Shown in pieces: positions 10,701 through 25,700 of a stretch of DNA of 64,000 nucleotides. How positions within the stretch are numbered: the stretch's first letter is position 1; every line of letters begins with the position of its first letter. The stretch is taken from positions 23,418,501 to 23,482,500 of the forward strand of contig NC_080577.1 in the NCBI RefSeq assembly GCF_029962835.1, read 5' to 3'. The notes beneath the pieces were generated by a model, which saw nothing but the letters and a program-made list of their open reading frames with translations, was not told the origin of the DNA and searched no databases. This stretch comes from Magnolia sinica. Lineage: Eukaryota > Streptophyta > Magnoliopsida > Magnoliales > Magnoliaceae. A program made the translations under genes and the position numbers.

Positions 10701-13700
10701 AATCCAGAAATCTTAAATATCTGAGATTGGGAAACTGTGAGAAACAGTCTTCTCTAACACCTTACTCATAAATGGAATTGCAGCCAAATCAAAAGGGGAT
10801 AGAAATGCTTGATAAAAATGAACTGGCGTAGAGACACAGACGATGCCATTAATAGGAAACCCTAGTATTAAATTTTGAAACACTGGCCCTAATTGAGAAA
10901 CGAGCACATGAACAACCAAAACACATAAAGCCAAGTATGACAGGAATTTGGAAGGCCCAAGATGAGTTGTGAATCTAATGAGAGCAAGGTATTCCGTATC
11001 GGTAATGGTGGCCGTAACGGTCACCACCATTACCGATACGGGGGCGTAACGACCGTTACGACCCCTGCAACGGTTGAAAATTTTCTTTTGTCCAAAAAAT
11101 TCTAAAATATATTATATAGAAAATCAAGAATAATGCAAATATTTCGAATGTGTATTCATTTTTTGTTTTGAACATGTTTATTGTAGTGTAACGGTCCACT
11201 CTTTGGTGAGAATGTTGTACCCGGCTGTCTAGTGAATTATTTAATATGATTACGTTTCTAATGTTTACACATCACAATCAAGCATTAGAACTAGAAATTA
11301 AAATTTTTAAAATTTTTTTTTTAAAAAAAAAAGGCATAAATACTACTTTTTCAATTTTTTGAAAACAAGGCCCTCAGATATTCTATTCACTCAAATCACT
11401 TCAATCCACAGTTTTAATCTTAAAAGCTATAGTAAGAGTGGTCAAAATCTGTAGTGAAATGATATAGGAGAGTTTTTGGAATGAGAAAGTGAAAAAGATG
11501 AGAAAATTGAATTTAAATAGGAAAAAAGAATGATTGTTTTTCGACTGTTACGGGAGTAATGGTCGTTATGCCCTGTAATGGCCTTTACGACCACCATAAC
11601 GGCCGATACGGTCTCAAAAAACTAACTGCCCCTTTTCACCCCCGTATCACGTAACAGTCATGGCCGTTACCTATACGTATCGGCCTTTATGGGCGTATCG
11701 TAACGGATACAGAACACCTTGAATGTGAGAGAGAGAGAGAGAGAGAGAGGAACATGGTGTTGTGGTTGTTATAGTTCTTTCATTGGCAATGAAAGATTAC
11801 AATAGCTGCATTTTACCTATCTAACAATGAGTCAATGAAAAAACAAAGAAATCTAATTCTGTTATATAATGGAGGAGCTGGTACCATGAATACTAGGCAT
11901 GGATGTGTAATTCATGATAACTCAAAGAACCAGTGTCAACATAGGGCATGGGCAATGTATCTAAATGTGCATCCTGGACTTAAGTTGAATAATGAATAGT
12001 CCAAACATGTTGCAAGCCCCATTTTTCATTCCCCTGATCAAGTATTGAGTGAAAAGTGTCAAGTACTCCAGCTTCAATGCATCCATCAGTAACCATAGCC
12101 CATTTATGTCAAGTAGAGGACAAATAGAAACATGAAAAATTCAATAAGCTCTTTCATATGCAACTGCTTCCAGGCAAGCACTTGCATGGTCATAAAGTCC
12201 AATGGACCTAATCTAAACGTATCACGATACATGTAATAATGAAAATATAAAACCAATATGAGAAATCATACTCTTCAAAATGATACAATGGTGTACCTTC
12301 TAGTGCATCAAAATCCTGAGTTGTACTAGAAATTTTTCTCATGTAACTAAATGTGCATAGAAGACAAAAAGAAAAAGAAACCATTTTCTACAAAAATACT
12401 GAAGACAAGAAAAATTGTTTACAGAACTTCCTTCCCATGAGAAATCACCTTTGAAAATGATTTGCACAAAGAGGCAAATTTCGACCGATCACTCGGAGAA
12501 ATTATTGCAATGCAGCACCCATCAGAAGAAGCTCGAGCTGTTCTTCCACTTCTATGAACGTAAACCTAAAGTGACAAGTAAAACAATTTACTATCAAAAA
12601 CTGTTTTACACATCAAGCTTGACGGAAATGAAACCAGAAAATTAAATCTGCCTACCTCTGCGGAATGTGGTAATTGATAGTGAACAACAGTCCGAACACC
12701 AGGAATGTCGAGGCCTCTTGCTGCAACATCAGTAGCAACAAGCACGCCGTGTTCACTTCCACGAAAACGATCAATTGCCTGGATAAAGCAAAGAAAATAT
12801 TTCAGTATTACGCTTCAAATAAACCAACTAGGAATGCAAGTAAAATACAGTTTACATAAAATAGGCCCCTTATTCACTGGAGCTTGTTAAAAATGCTTAT
12901 TGCATGGCAAATGAAAACATGAGACTGAGATAAGAAGGCCACAAACACCAACCTGTGAGTAAAAGAGTGACATGATTCCTAGTTCAAAGAAACTAATATA
13001 TGTATACTGATGGATTTGACTAAAGCAGTGCACACTTCAACCTAAAGCCAGCAGTAAGTGGATTGCCATGATAAGCTGAAGGAAAAAATAATGGTTATGC
13101 AATGTCCACAAAGAAAAGACATTCCATTTATCAAGTCGTCTGACAGGGAAGTGCCAATTGTGTTACATGTGTTAATGTTGTTAACTCGAAGACTCAAAAA
13201 GGCATATAAAAACATTTTTTATATTAAATAACAGAGGAGCTTGTAACTCTTCTTAGACATTGTAGTAACAAGAACCATCAAAGGCATATAGCTCTATCTC
13301 AAGACAAACATGAAAATCTTTTCTAAAAATAGAATGTGGATGCTAATAGTAAAGTTGTCAATGAAACAAAAACTAAAACTAATGGTGAATGTCCAGGAAC
13401 CACAAAAGAATCCTCTGTCATAGTGTCATCTAGCCTGATATAAATTACAAGACTGAGATTGATCATCATCGTCATCATCAACAGCAGCAGCAATAATAAG
13501 GGCACGACTTTAGTGCACACAAGAAGCATAAAAAATAGAGCACTCCCACCACTTAACAGATGATTGCATGGGAACCTAAAACACAGTTCAGACAAATTTT
13601 CAAAAGCCCATTTCGAAATATGTGGAGTGGCAGTTCCATTCATGGAAACAACCAATGAAATGTCAATTGGCAGATGTGACACGAAAGAACTTGAAAAGAA

Positions 13701-16700
13701 GTTTCACTTATTCACACCGTGTGGAAACTAAGGTTCTTCACTTATCAGCTTGGCATACAAAGAAATATATTTTCTTGACTCCATCAGTTCGTTATCTTTG
13801 TCTGTATTACACCCGATGGTAGTTTAATCCTTTCCCTATGTAACCTCATTTTAACACTATTTACCCAGATAAAATGTCAATTTCTTCTCAGCCTCAAAGA
13901 ACTGCTTCAGGCAATTGAATTTCCATGTGCCTTAGATATCATAAATCCCAATTAGTTGATGGTAATTACAAAATTATAAGCGATAAAAAAAATGAATACA
14001 TCTCCATCTTCATCATCTCATCATCATCTAAGCCTTGTCCCCACTAACTAGGGTCAGCCACACGAATCCTATTCTGCCATTCCACTCTCTCAAGGACTGG
14101 AAACGTCAATCTGTTAGGATTCATGGCAAAAAGGTGTAGCCAAAGTTTGACACCACCTCCCAACCTGACGCAACCCTACTCCATTACCCAGGCTTGGGAC
14201 TAGCACAGAGAGTGCAAAACTCCCACTACTGGAGTTAAAATGCGATTAAAAAAAAAAAAAATCGTATAACATGAAAGGACACGAAGGACCTGAAACCCCA
14301 TGAACAAGATATCTCTCAAACTGTCTTTTGGACACAAACATGTGTCACTGTCAAACATAAACATGAGGCGTCGAATAGAGTTCCCTGGGTAAAGCCAAAG
14401 CATTGGTACATTTGCACAGACTTACTAAAATATTAGACTATTCATTTTGGAAAGATTCATAATATATATAATGTAGCTACCTTTAACCGAGCTCTTTGTT
14501 GCATTTGAGCATGAAGGGTCCAAACATTGATGCCGAGGACACGCAACAGGGAAGAAATACGACGTAAAGCTGCAATTGATGTGCAGAAAACAATTGTTTG
14601 GCCATGGCCATGCACACTCAATAAATAATATAAATAGGCCTCTTTATCTTCTTCCTTGCACCTGCAAGCCAACGTCTCATAACATGTTAGAAAGGAACAG
14701 GTATTTGTTGTACACAAAAATTGAAGAGTAAAGTTTCGAGTAAATGGAAAATCTTAAAACAAAACAAATAAATCAAATCAAGCTTTCCATCCCACAGAAA
14801 AACTACCCTTGCCCATTCCTACTTTCTTCAAGTGTTTCAATTTCAATTCTATATTGATGTAAAGGTCGAAAGATCCATTCATATTTTACACTGCAGAAAA
14901 GAAGGCATGAGTAGTTAATGAGAGATGATGGTGAATCAAAAGCTAGCTATGTGAAAAGGAAGCTACTTGCAGCATTTCCTCAATTAATGCAACTATGGAA
15001 TATAGAACCACCAGATTAGGATGCGACCATCAAGCACAAAATATTTTAGACTATTTATTATCACCGTCTCTCGTACAATCTTTAACCCTGATTCCCGAAG
15101 AGCATGACCAGGTAGCAGCAAAGTAAAGGAAGGAGAAAGCGGTGCCAATGTAAGCCAAATCTCAGGTGTTGCTTCTGCAGATGATTTCAACTTTTCCCTC
15201 ACTGAACTTTTAAGTAAACGTTCATTAAATTGAGGAAAGTTTTTAGTCAAACTGCAAAAGGGGTGACTACTTCTTTTTTTTCTTTGTTCTTCTTTTTTTT
15301 GGATAAAATAGCCTGCCAAAAAAACACCCTATATGTAAAAAGCAGACAAGATACAATCTTCCTTGGAAACAGAGGTGAAGCAGAAACCAGGTCACCCAAA
15401 TCCCAGTATTGTGTGAGGTTCTCACAGCCTGTGGTGATATTTCTGTAAACAACTTTGACTTGACGACTGAGATGAATTCATAACTCCCTTATTTTAACCT
15501 TCCTCATTAGATTTCTTGTGAAAACATATCCCATGTAGAACTTTAACAAAAATTAATCTGGCCAACAAAAAGGTACGTTGAAGCATGTTATATGATTAAG
15601 ATTTTGTTGTTATTGCGAGAGTAATATACAAGTACAAGTTATGTTCTACTATTTGTGTAGAAATCCTGACCAAGGAGAACTTTAGACAAGGAAATTTCCA
15701 CATTAATATCATTGTTTAAAAAAAGAAAGAAAGAAAAAACAAAGTGAAGAAGAAAAGTGAAACAAAGCAGCCATCAAAAAGAAAATGAAGAGTATGCCTT
15801 GAGAGTTGAGGCATTCAAGTGTTAACCTCGCTTCATGGGAATCTTTTTTAAAGAGATAACGGTAATTTTATTGAAAAAGAAAAAACGACTGAGATAGCAC
15901 AAATGACTACAAGCCCAAAAAGAATGAAAAATTACAATCCTCAAGACTTTTTTATACAAGACGCCCATTCCACCACATAAAGCTTTGCCCTACTAAAGAC
16001 TTCCACCTCTGATTTACTTACATTAGACCTTTCAACCACAATGCCTCCTTTGACACCTCGGTCACAGCCATGTATTCCACCTCAGTTGTAGACAATGTTA
16101 TCGTAGACTGTAGTATAAATCTCCAACATACCGGTCCACCTGCTAATGTGAACACATATCCCGCAGTGGACCTCCTGTTGTCTAGATCACCTACATGATC
16201 CGAATCCACGTAGCCTACAACTCCACCTAAAGCTACATGTCCTCCAAACATGATATTAGTGTCGACTGTGCCCCTGAAATACCTGAGAATCCACTTAACA
16301 ACATTCCAATGCTCTTTCCCTTGAATTGTCAAATACCTACTAACCACACTGACTGCTTGAGAGATATCTAGCCTCGTGCAAACCATTGCATGCATGAGAC
16401 TCCCCACTGCACTCGCGTACAACACCCATGACATTTTTGAAATCTCCTATTTTGTACTTGGACACGACCTGGCTGAAAACTTAAAGTGACATGCTAGAGG
16501 TGTGCTAACTGGCTTAGCACATTCCATGTGGAACCTTTCTAGCACATTTTGCACATCTTCTAGGAAAGTCACGGCTTCCTAGACTCTCTGTCTTTGTGTA
16601 TCTCCATGACTAGGATCTTCTTCGCAGCGCCCTGATCCTTCATGTCAAACTCTTTGCTTAATAGAGACTTAAACAAGAGTATCTCCTTCTTATCCTTTGC

Positions 16701-19700
16701 AGTAATCTGCATATCATCAACGTAAAGCATCTAACAGGACCCGACCTCAAGTACCCTGTAATAAACTTAATAATTGTATACGCATCTAACATACCCAATC
16801 TCCACCATGTAATAATTAAACCACTTGTACCACTGCTTTGAAAACCGCTTCAACCCATACAATGACTTTTTCAGCCTACACATGTGGCCTTCCTTACCAA
16901 GATCCTCGAATCCTTCAAGATGCCTCATGTAAATAACTTCCTCCAAGTTCCCATGAAGGAATGTTGTCTTTACATCAAGCTACTCCAATTCCAAATAGGA
17001 TTTCGCTACCATAGCTAGTAGCACTCTAATTGAAGTATGTTTCACGACCGGAGAGAAAACTTCATTGTAATATACTCCTTTCCTCTGTGAGAACCCATTT
17101 GCTATGAGTCGTGCCTCGTACTTATCACATTCTTTCTTCCTGAACACCCACATGCACCCAATAGCCCTCTTGACCTTTTGGAAGTTTCACCAACTCCCAC
17201 GTCTGATTCCTAGGTTCAATCTCCTCCGCTATGGCCAACATCCACTTGTTGCCATCCTTTCCAGATTTTGCCTCTTGAAAGGTGGAAAGATCTCCACTCC
17301 TTGTGAACAACACAAAAGAGACCATATCCTCAAACCCGTATCGAATCGGGCCTCTAATGGTTCAGTTCTCCCTACTCCTAGCTATACTTTCCTCAGTATC
17401 TTGGTAATTATTTTGCTCAGTTTCTTGCACCTACTGAATTTCCCCTTTAGTAACCAACTCAATCGACTCCACTTGCACCAACAATCTCTCGATCTCATCA
17501 TGTGTTTCTAACTTCCCTGCAGCGTCCTTCTTGGCCTTCAACATTGATGTCTCATTGAAGATAACATCTCTGCTAATGACCACCTTTTGAGGGTCAGTAT
17601 CCCAAAGCTTGTACCCCTTAATACATTCTGATAAAGATGCACTTGCTAGATTTGGGATCCAACTTCGACCTTTGTCCACTCTGCACGTGAACATATGCTA
17701 GGCATCGAAGATCTTCATCCCTGAGTAATCAACATCCTTTCATGTCCAAACTTTCTCTACAACCTTGGAGTCTAGTGTTGTAGATGGTGACCGATTTACT
17801 ATATAACATGCCAACCCCGCATGTAACCGCATACTTTTCGCCATCTCCAATGAAGTTTTATTTATCCTCTTTGCCACCCCATTCTGTTGTGGGGTCCATG
17901 GAGTTGAGAAGTGCATTGTGATGCCTTATTCCTAGCAGTATTTCATGAATTCGGCCTCTTTATACTCCGTACCGTTATCTGACCCAAGACACTTAACATG
18001 TCTCCCGGTTTGCTTTTCTACTTCCGCCTTCCATTCCTTGAACTTGGTGAACACCTCATACTTATGTTTTAAGAAGTAGACCCAAACCTTCCTCGAGTAA
18101 TCATCTATGAAACTCACGAAGTATCATGCGCCTCCCTTAGATAATATTGTCATCGGTCGCCAAACATCAAAATAAGTATAATCCAGCACCCTGCTACTAG
18201 TGTGTAGCAGTCTTGAACCTTACCCTGCACTGTTTCCCATAGATACAATACTTACATAAATCCACCTTGCATACCTTAACTCCCTTTAACATTTTCTGTT
18301 TATGAATTTTATCGTGCCCCTCTCGCTCATATGCCTTAACCGCATATGCCACAAATTAGCGTCATCTGTGTTGGATTCTTCGTGTAAGGTCATGGCGGCC
18401 TCACCTATAATCGTGCTCCCATCCAACTTGTACAGATTTCATGTTTTATGTTCCTTCATCAACACCATTGCACCTCTGGTGACCTTGATTACACCGCCCG
18501 TTGCGGTGAACGTACAACCGTTCGTATCTAAACCCCCAAGGATATTAAGTTTTTCTTCAAATCTAGAACATACTTGACATCACCTAGAGTCCATATGACT
18601 CCATCAAACATCCTTTACCTTGATGGTCCATATTCCGATGGCCTTGCATGTTGCATCATTCTCCATCAAAACACTTCCACCATCATAGGACTTGTAAGAA
18701 TCGAACCAAGTCCTATCCGGATACACGTGATAAGAATATCCTGAATCGAGAATCCATATGCCTAAGAGATGTCTCATACCTGAAGAGACCGAGAGGAGGT
18801 ATCCTTTTGAGCTCTCTTCCGCTATACTGGCCAATTCACTTGTATTCCATTTTCCTTTGCTTTCCAGGTCATTCTTCTGTTTCTGGCAGTCTCTCTTGAA
18901 GTACCCCTTTATGTCACGATAGAAGCATCCTGTTAGACCGAGATCGCTCCGCAAATCTCCCATGTCTCTGACCCCCCTTTGCGACTAACCCCTCCGCCTG
19001 AGAGTCATCATCGCTCGACTTCCTCCTCATCTCATTCGAAACAAGAGTCACGTTGATCTCTTCCAGCTTCACTGTATTCTTTCCAAATGGTAGAGTAGTG
19101 ACGAGATGATCGTATGATGTGGGCATCGATGCTAGAAGTAGCACCACTTTGTTTTCTTCATCGACCGTCACTTTAAGCCTTAACAACTCGCTACATAGCT
19201 TTGTAAACAAGTTCATGTGCTCTAAGAGATCCGATCCTTCATTCATCTACAGCCTGAATAGTTATTTCTTCACAAATAACTTATTTGTGAGGGACTTCTC
19301 CATGATAGGTCTTCTAGGGCCTGTTTGTTTTTTCAAAGTAAACGTAAATACCGTGAAATGGGCAATTATTACCGTTTCATAGCGTTTGAAAATTCATAGG
19401 AATTTGTGCATTTCAAACCGGTTCAATTGAGATAGTTTTAATTTTTGAACCACACAGTAATGTATATGATATATCCGTTCCGTCCATCTATTTTACTACA
19501 ATATTTTGAAGTATGAGACAAAAAATGAAGCAGATACAACACTCAAGTGGCCCACACCAAAAGAAACAGTGGCCCCACAAAGTTTTTAACGGTAAGTATT
19601 CGATTCCCTTTTTCGTATGGTGTGGTCCACTTGAGTTTTGGATATACCTCATTTTTTTGCTCATACTATAAATTCAAATGGCATAATGGATGAATGGTGT

Positions 19701-22700
19701 GGATAAGAGAAATGCATCACAGTGGGACCCATATATATTTTGTAATGTTTTCGGCTTCCGTGTAAAAAAAGTAAGTAGTCAAATCAGGTATGCTATAAAT
19801 ACACAGGGAAATAATTATTACTCTTTTACCTAGTATTTACCAGTGCACAGGAAAATCAAACAGGCCCCTAGTTTCTTCAACATCTCCTAGGGAGATTCCT
19901 CATCCAGGATATTGTACATGACATCATTTGACAAACATAAACGGATGGTGTTCTTAGCTTTCTCTTCGAGATTGATCTAGTCATCATGCGATATCTTCAC
20001 CGGTTTACTCTCCAACAACACCTTGCTAAACCCTTGTAAGAATAGAATATCATTTACCTTCCGCTATCACAGATTCAAATTATTCCTCCCATTGAATTTA
20101 TGTATATCGAATTTCCCTCCTGATATCTTTGCTGAATTCTCAAACGTCCTTAAACTTGATGCTCTGATACCACTTTGTTGAGATTCAGACCCCTCAACAA
20201 ACCCAGATCAACCCTAGTTATTAGAAATTCGGATCTAACACCACCATCAATATGTGCGCTTTGTGGAAGCACGTACAACGAAGATAGAACAATTCGAATA
20301 AAGCAAAATAACCAAACGATAAAGCAAGTAACCACAAAACACAACAATATTTACATGGAAAACCCTTGTGGGAAAAAACTACGGCACAAAATGACAGAGA
20401 TCCACTATAATCAAAACTTTAGAGTTTACAGACTCACCTTCTTCGATTATAGAGGTACCCGATCTCCCCTTGCAATGCGCGACCCTTAAGAAACCCTTCC
20501 CAAGCCCTTACAAGTATTGGAAAACCCCTCTCACCCCACGAAAGCCCTCAACCTTAGAGAGAAAACTTGTAAGTATGATTCTACCAAGCCATAATCTTGT
20601 ATTAGGCTAAAATAGTTCATTTGCGCAACTCTACATAACAAATCCGGTTGGACCGAACATGACCTTCGGTCAGAATAAATCGAACCGACTATAATTTCGG
20701 TCAAATCGAAATTAACCAAAGCTTCACAGCGAGCAACCTAAGAATTCTTCCAATTTTTGGTCGGACTGAAAATGGCTTCAGTGGAACTGAACCTAAACTT
20801 CTCTATGTAACAGATTTGGCAAAATCAAGGCATCCCGCACAACAGTATGGATTTCGTGCTTGGGCTTCCCAAGACAATCAGAAAGCACAATTCTATATTT
20901 GTAGCGGTGGATTGTTTTTCTAAAATGGCCCATTTCCTCCCATGTTCTAAAACGTTAGATGCTTCTAACATTGCCAAAATATTTTTTGGAGAGGTGGTTT
21001 ATTTGCATGGCTTGCCAACGACCATTGTGTCTGACAGAGATGTGAGATTCATGAGTTATTTTTGGAAGACATTTTGGCACATGATGGGTACGAGGCTTCA
21101 GTTCTCGTCAGCATACCACCTACAGACTAACGGTCAAACAAAAGTACTTAATAGAAGTCTGGGTAATCTGTTGAGATGTCTTATGGGTGACCATACTAGG
21201 ACCTAGGATTCTGTGTTACGGGTTGCAAAGTTTGCATACAATAGTTCAGTCAATAGGTCAATGGGCATGAGTCCATTTGAGGTAGTACATGGTTATAAGC
21301 CTAGGAAGCCTATAAATTTCATTCCCATGTCAGTCTCCCATAGGTCGTCAGAGTCCACAGATGCATTTGCACGCCATATTCATAACTTGCATCTTGAGAT
21401 TAAGAAGCGGATTAGTGTAAGCAATGAGAAATATAAAATGCTAGCTTATTCACATCATATATTTAAAGAGTTTCAAGTGGGTGATTATGTCATGGTTCGG
21501 ATAAGGCCAGAGTAGTTTCCGGCTTTCCGCAATGAGTCGTGAAGAAATTATATGCCCACAATGTTGGACCTTATCAAATATTGAAAAGAGTGGGTCCCAA
21601 TGCTTATATTGCGGATCTTCCACCTGACATGGGCATTAGCTCTATGTTCAATGTGGAAGATCTCATCTCTATTCGAGGAACAAAAGCTTCGTCCATTAGC
21701 CCTTCTTCTGACCCTTACCCATGGCCTTTACTAGACCCATATTCTTATCCTTTACCCCCTTTACCATCCATATCGACTAGAAGAGAAGAGATAAGAGGGT
21801 ATTATGGATGAGAAAGTGGTTTCCACCAAGCACAGAGGTTTTCAGAAGTATCTCGTTAAGTGGAAGAACAGGCCAGAGTCAGATAATACATGGATCACGA
21901 AGAGCGAGCTTCAGAGACTTGAGCCAAATCTTCTTGACTATCACCACAGCTTTACATCGCCAAAGGCAATCTTTTCTCAACCGAGGGGAGTTGATGAGGA
22001 CATCCGAGCACCATATCAAGTATATCAGAGGAGGAGACGAGCTATGGCCCACGCCCCAGTTTCTCTATGGTAGATGATCATTACAGGGGGCCGGCTCCGG
22101 ATCGTAGGTGCATGGAAGACCCCACATGCATATTTGGTGCATCATTGAAGACCATACATTGGGGAGATGCATGTGGGCTGCTTATTGGGAGCATGGAGAT
22201 ACATTTTACACGTGGAGACACGTTTTTTGCCTTTGCTAGGGGTTATTTTATATTTGTTAGAGAATTAGGGGGTTACGCCTTATTTTGGTTTAAAAGTAGG
22301 AGGTACTTCGAACTTTTCCTTATTGAGAGGCATCTTTTTGTAAAAGTCTCAAGTTGAGACTATTTAAGGATTATGGGAGCCCTAATTTGGATATATGCTA
22401 TGATTGTTATGAATGAGATTTCTCTACTAGGGTTTTTCTCCTTTCAATTTCTTGTGATTGGAATACTATGAAGCCATTAATCTTAATCCAGCTAAGTTTT
22501 CTTCTCTCCATCTCTATTTCTTTCAAATTTCCCTTTTATTTTTCACTTTTCTCAACCCATCTCCACAATATTCATTCCCAACTCTCATCATTATCAAAAC
22601 TCAATCCAAATCACATCAAAACCCAATCCAAACCACATCAAACCCTAACCTAAACCAACACTTTCTATTTCCCTTGCCTGTGAACAATTCTGTGAATAGT

Positions 22701-25700
22701 GCCGTGAACAATGATCTTCTCACTTCCATTCCTCTTTTCTCATATTTTCCTGACTTTTAAACCCCAAGTTCCTAAATCCCTAATCTCAAACCCTTAACCT
22801 AATTCCCAATCAATCCAAACCTAGAATACTTGACCCTTGGTGGACATATGTGAATCCCCTTGAACGTAGATCAATCCCTATGCTATAAATGGAAGTCCCA
22901 TATTTCATTGGGCCTATTTCTCTTTCATCTATATTTTTTAAAGGATCCATACTACGGAATCGTAGTTAGGTCTTGAATCTAAACATAGTTGCTTACTTGA
23001 GTATCTTTTATATTTGTGGTAGTTTATATATTATTTATGTTTCTCATTGATATGATAATCCATTGATTAATCTCATGGCATCATTTTAGCCTAGTCTCAC
23101 GTCATGCACCAAAATAATGCATCCCAAAGGGGAGACAACAATGAAGTTCCAAAAAAACAAAAATTGATTTAGGTGAATCATTTACATAAGCAGACAGTTT
23201 CACAATTAATGCAGCTCGCAAGTCAAAATGGAACCAGAACCAAGAAGAAGTCAAACTAGAAACAGCCCTGGGAGTAATTGTCCAGCCCTAGAGAAGATTA
23301 ACACAAAGCTTGCAATTGAAGAAAGCCCCGGTATTACTGGAGACATGTCTAGAGGAATGCAAGCAAGTATATGCTAATAAACTGCAGCAACTATGCATCT
23401 GAATAATGCCTGTGGGAGTTTTGTACTCTCATTGCCAGTCCCAAGTGCGTATAGAGGGGGTTGCACCAGATTGGCAGCCAGCTTGAAACTTCTGCCACTA
23501 CTTTTATCATGAATCCTGACATGGTGGAACAACATTCATGTAGTTGACCCCAATTAGTTGGGATAAGGCTTAGATGATGATGGAATTGTAATATGTAAAA
23601 GTTAGCCTTTTCCTTTAGTCCTATACACTAGGCCACAGTTCTGATCATGAGAATCGTTCCATCAAACCTCAAGACTCTAAATTCCAAAATAGTAAAATGG
23701 TATCAGCATTAAGTAAACACGTATGGCAGATTGACAACTAGAAAAGTAGTAATAAAAGGTTTAATAATCCCCAAATTGGCAGATAAACTCCCAGCAAGGT
23801 GTCAAATTTTACTTCACACAGCCATCAACTCTCCTAATACAAGTACATGAAAATTTAATTTGGTGGAATGCTGCAATTGCCAACTTCAAAAACCAGATTC
23901 GTATTCAAAAAACTATTCATAGACAATATTCCACTACCCTCCCTCCTCTCTACTGCAAGATAAAAATCTTCTAGAAGTTTGTAGCTCAAAGGACAGATAA
24001 TTACAACAAAAGTCAATAGGTTATATTGAGTTCCCTAAGCAAGCAATACCATTTAAAATGCAAATTCAATATTGATATCACAATGCAGGAAACAGCCAAA
24101 GCCATGGGCATTCTTTTTTCTTTTCTTAAAAAAAAAAAAAAAAAGGCAAAAGCCATAGATGTCTAATAAGAAAGAGTTCAATTAGATCAAGAGCCGGATA
24201 GATATGGAGCAGTGCATACTCAATGAATGATTCTTCAAGTTTATCAGCCATGATTGAAGCATTTGTTAAATCAACTATTGCAGCATCAGCTCTCATTCCT
24301 GCTCGCTCAGAAAGAGTCTCTATCGAGCTGATGCTATCATTCATGGATGCCTTAGGAGTAAGTGATCCACGCTTTAGCTTTTTACGAAACCCAGCAGATA
24401 GAGCTACAGTTGCAGAAAACACGAATGTTTGCCTTTTCTTATGCTGTACGTTCAAAACTGTTTCACATGCTTGAGTTGTTTGTGGATGTCCTTCAACAGA
24501 GACGGGTGTGTTGGGAAGCCTGTCAATAATTGACTGCAACTCATGAAAATGACCACTCTCTATCATTCGGTCGGCCTCGTCCAGCACAAAGAAAGACAAA
24601 GCATGTAACTGCAGCAAACCCAAAAAAGCAGGTCAACAAACAACACGCAGTCATTGCACTACATGACAATTACAATAAAGTGAATAACAGTAAATAGTAA
24701 TGTTAATGGCATCCTGTGCAATTCAAACAATTTTGATAGCTTTTGTAAGCAGTTTCCTTCCCTTCAGTTGGATAGGGTTCCTTTGCGCCTCCCACATTTA
24801 CTTTGCATGAGGATTAAGTCAAATATCTGCTTCCATAACCTTCACATGCATGTACAAATGTAAATATATGAACACAAGTGCCAGAATCATGGTTTTGAAT
24901 ATTGGTATCGGCAGGTGTATCAGCCCGGCCAAAAAATTATACAATATGGCGTCGCGAATCGGTATCGGGCCCGTATCGGACTTTTTTTTTTTTTAAGGAA
25001 AAAAAAAACCAGAAAAATACTGGAAAAATAGGGGGAATGAGATATCCAAGAATCTATCTTTCGTGTGTGTGTGTGTGTGTGTGTTTTGACCATGTATTCA
25101 ATGGTTTATCGGACCATTCTTTGGTAAGAATGTTGTATGTCAGGTTGACCTGCTATAAGGTGTGATGTTTTTTTTTTTTGTTGAAAGATAAGAGACTTTA
25201 TTAAAAGGGAACAACGGAAAAAACCCCTCAAAAAAACAACAGGAAAAGAGAAAAAACAAAAAGAGAAAAAGCAAAAGAAATGGGAGAAAAAGAAAAGAGG
25301 AAGCAAACTAACAGAACTAGCAAAGAAGAGGGGAGGAAACAAAGGCTACACCCCAGCCTCAACCATGGCACCAGACCTAATTACGGCGCCCAATCCCTGA
25401 AAAGAATCAGCACTTTGGAGAAAACCGTCGTGGAAGACAGACTAAGATGCCGAAAGACTTGGTTATTTCGCTCCACCCAAACCACCCAAAATATAGCAGG
25501 CAACAAACAACAAACCGCCACGGAAGACAGACAAAGGTGTGATGTTCATTTTGCTGGGTATAAATTGTTGATATATGTGATAAGTATATTGCGAATATGA
25601 TTATCTATCAACTGTTGGACTACTAACAATCAAGTATCAACTATTAAGTATGAAAAAAATCAAAATAATAAGTGTAAAACACGTATAAGACATTAAGACT

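Larger units (their letters stand above)
16011..20844 (-). mobile_element. Ty1/copia retrotransposon, degenerate, one LTR left
   Basis: Read from the right: LTR 20176-20844; primer site 20161-20172; gag (20160-19871 and 19314-18930, with [20 protein letters not shown] and [20 protein letters not shown]); a degenerate zinc knuckle ([14 protein letters not shown], which lacks the second Cys and the His); protease ([11 protein letters not shown]); integrase ([20 protein letters not shown] at 17932-18117); RT start ([19 protein letters not shown] near 17200); RNase H ([20 protein letters not shown] at 16018-16434). Several stops and frame shifts. The 3' LTR is missing, replaced by LINE tail. It inserted in a gypsy integrase gene. 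Confidence 0.88.

Noticed and set aside
14993..15319. Minus-strand open frame with [14 protein letters not shown] as an extra helicase exon
   Set aside because: Exons 6 and 7 already join in phase at a conserved point (IE-CKEEDK). An exon here would break it.
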